Below are positions 13,551-14,628 of a DNA stretch of 14,628 bases, piece after piece. The notes below the pieces were generated by a model that was not told the DNA's origin, did not search any database, and was given only the letters and a program-made list of their open reading frames with translations. This DNA comes from Oscillospiraceae bacterium (GTDB lineage: Bacteria; Bacillota; Clostridia; Oscillospirales; Oscillospiraceae). The stretch covers positions 1 through 14,628 of the forward strand of contig JAIRRO010000113.1 of NCBI GenBank assembly GCA_031255955.1, given 5' to 3'. Within the stretch, counting starts at the first letter, position 1. Each line of letters opens with the position of its first letter. The position numbers and the translations under genes are program-made.

Positions 13551-13918
13551 TGCAACTCCCCTGCCTTCCCCAGCCGCTCCGCAATCTCGCGGTTAAGCTT
13601 CACGCGCCAATCCTCTGTGTAGGTCTTGGCGTTTCGCATCAGCTCCTCGCAAAATCCCGCTACGTCGCTGCCGGTGATGTCGAGGACATTTTTGCCGCTT
13701 GCCGCGCCGGATTCAAACAGCTCTATCAGGTCATAGTGAATTTCGAGCATATCATAGCCGCTGCCCGATGCAAACATCCACATATGCGATTGAATTTTTT
13801 TGAATACGAAGCGATAATCCTCCGGCAGTGCGCTCACCCGCGCCATCTGCCGCTTGTATTCCCGCTTGCTTTTCAGCATTTTGGGAATGTTGAGATAGGT
13901 GTCAAAAAATTCAGACAT
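13547..13918 (-). CDS. DUF1048 family protein linked to PadR-regulated exporters
   Basis: A 123-residue, mainly helical protein of the DUF1048 family. It begins MSEFFDTYLNIPKMLKSKRE, with YKRQMARVSALPEDYRFVFK and IQSHMWMFASGSGYDMLEIH in the middle and NAKTYTEDWRVKLN near the end, all features I associate with this family. The function is unknown. In Clostridia such genes commonly sit between a PadR regulator and a drug-type ABC exporter, exactly the setting here. The start ATG at 13918 overlaps the PadR stop region by eight bases and has GGGAGGG about 8 bases upstream; the longer frame to 14059 is a shadow of padR. Its stop overlaps the ATG of the broken ATPase. Confidence 0.85.
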   Translation of the reverse strand: MSEFFDTYLNIPKMLKSKREYKRQMARVSALPEDYRFVFKKIQSHMWMFASGSGYDMLEIHYDLIELFESGAASGKNVLDITGSDVAGFCEELMRNAKTYTEDWRVKLNREIAERLGKAGELQ

Positions 13919-14243
13919 CCGATTTTCCCTCCCATAATTGATTGATTTTTCCCGAAACAAACGCCCAGCGCTGCCAAAATCGCCCCAGCTCCTCGCGTCC
14001 CGCGCCATTGAGCGTAAAAAACTTTCTCGGCGGACCCATATCGGACGGTCGCTTTTCAACCTCCACCAGCTTGTTTTTTTCGAGCCGCACGAGTATGGTA
14101 TACACCGTACCTTCTATTACGTCCGTGAATCCAAGCGTGTTCAATCGGCGCGTGATTTCGTAGCCGTAGGTCTCTCCCCGGCTGATAATTTCGAGTACGC
14201 TCCCCTCCAGCACGCCCTTCAGCAGCTCGGTCAGGTTCTCCAA
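13911..14243 (-). CDS. PadR family transcriptional regulator
   Basis: A 110-residue DNA-binding repressor. The winged helix-turn-helix spans about residues 6-80, with LKGVLEGSVLEIISRGETYG and YEITRRLNTLGFTDVIEGTV, then YTILVRLEKNKLVEVEKRP and the wing PPRKFFTLNGAGREEL. A short C-terminal helix with Trp residues would make the dimer contact. PadR proteins usually repress their own operon and release it on binding a drug or phenolic compound. The start is TTG at 14243, with AAGGAGG nine bases upstream; the ATG at 14250 is in another frame and only two bases from that site. It heads the operon whose exporter genes are destroyed. Confidence 0.9.
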   Translation of the reverse strand: MENLTELLKGVLEGSVLEIISRGETYGYEITRRLNTLGFTDVIEGTVYTILVRLEKNKLVEVEKRPSDMGPPRKFFTLNGAGREELGRFWQRWAFVSGKINQLWEGKSDV

Positions 14244-14305
14244 GCGGCATCGCCTCCTTTCAGTATTCGGTGTTGATGATATGCTGTATTACCGACTACC
14301 GCTAT

Positions 14306-14334
14306 ATAATAACACATAGTAGCGCGGTCGTCAA
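14306..14334 (-). promoter_or_regulatory. Sigma-A promoter of the padR operon
   Basis: On the minus strand TTGACG (14334-14329) and TATTAT (14311-14306) are 17 bases apart, with an extended TG element before the -10. Transcription should begin near 14299, about 55 nt before the TTG start. An imperfect inverted repeat (ACTAC at 14295-14299, GTAG at 14319-14322) flanks the -10 and could be a PadR operator, but it is weak. Confidence 0.65.
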
Positions 14335-14417
14335 GCGAAATTTTATGAACTTTTTGTGATTGTAAATTTAACTGCCCACCATATAACCCACGGTTACATT
14401 AAGCCGCAGAAATCATA

Positions 14418-14628
14418 TCATTTCGCCGCCTTTTCCGCAGCGCGGTCACGCAGCTCCGGTATCGCTCCGCGTGAGATTGCCCATAGGTACAAGCTCGCCA
14501 CCGTACCGTAAGGCGAGTAGCGGCGGGCGTATTTGTTAAACAGCTTGCGGTCGATATTCGTGTGGCTGTAAAGCTTACGCAAGCCGCGCTGTATTCCCAA
14601 GTCGCCAAAGCTCAAAACATCCGGTCGT
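14418..14628 (-). CDS. AlkA-like DNA-3-methyladenine glycosylase, C-terminal fragment
   Basis: The last 70 codons of a base-excision repair enzyme whose front lies beyond the right edge; the frame is open to the last base. The visible part begins RPDVLSFGDLGIQRGL, the region just after the helix-hairpin-helix of HhH-GPD glycosylases, where the Asp of GDL is the expected catalytic residue. It continues with IDRKLFNKYARRYSPYGTVA and SLYLWAISRGAIPEL, the common end of the DNA-3-methyladenine glycosylase 2 group. It removes alkylated purines from DNA. The stop is TGA at 14420-14418. No clear terminator follows before the padR promoter 84 bases downstream. Confidence 0.87.
   Translation of the reverse strand, partial: RPDVLSFGDLGIQRGLRKLYSHTNIDRKLFNKYARRYSPYGTVASLYLWAISRGAIPELRDRAAEKAAK

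Overview
The window looks like part of a moderately GC-rich Bacillota (Clostridia) chromosome. The evidence is a short-chain clostridial-type flavodoxin, strong GGAGG ribosome-binding sites, and the flagellar order flgM-flgN-flgK-flgL-(YviE/DUF6470)-fliW-csrA, which is the Bacillus subtilis arrangement. The species cannot be named from the sequence.

Layout. 1-1160: the 3' end of gatB (+), a convergent solitary HicB-type antitoxin gene (-) under a perfect-consensus sigma-A promoter, and a flavodoxin gene (+) with its own promoter, a leader hairpin and a rho-independent terminator. 1136-6513: a five-gene ABC importer operon on the minus strand, of the peptide/nickel (Opp/Dpp/Nik) type. Its order is lipoprotein binding protein, two permeases, two ATPases. 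It has a strong promoter (6485-6513) and a leader of about 170 nt containing a rho-independent-type hairpin, which looks like an attenuator or riboswitch. Repeated mini-hairpins with a UGCG tetraloop fill the gap between the binding-protein and first permease genes.

6567-13188: a nine-gene flagellar cluster on the plus strand. It encodes two rod/hook-basal-body proteins (FlhO/FlgF and FlhP/FlgG type), FlgM (anti-sigma-28), FlgN (chaperone), FlgK and FlgL (hook-filament junction), a DUF6470/YviE-like protein, FliW and CsrA. I see sigma-D/sigma-28-like promoters before the first rod gene and before flgM, and a CsrA-type GGA hexaloop on the csrA start codon. Flagellin (hag), which follows csrA in B. 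subtilis, is absent here.

13189-14334: a leftward PadR - DUF1048 - ABC exporter operon in which the exporter is destroyed. The first 12 codons of the ATPase are joined to the last third of the ABC-2 permease through an in-frame stop, as expected from one internal deletion. 14418-14628: the 3' end of an AlkA-like DNA-3-methyladenine glycosylase gene (-).

Together the window holds housekeeping genes, a regulated nutrient importer divergent from a late-flagellar regulon, and a decaying drug-efflux-type operon. The least explained parts are the importer leader, the tetraloop repeats, the DUF6470 protein and the deletion scar. All structures and promoters were read by eye and none was computed.
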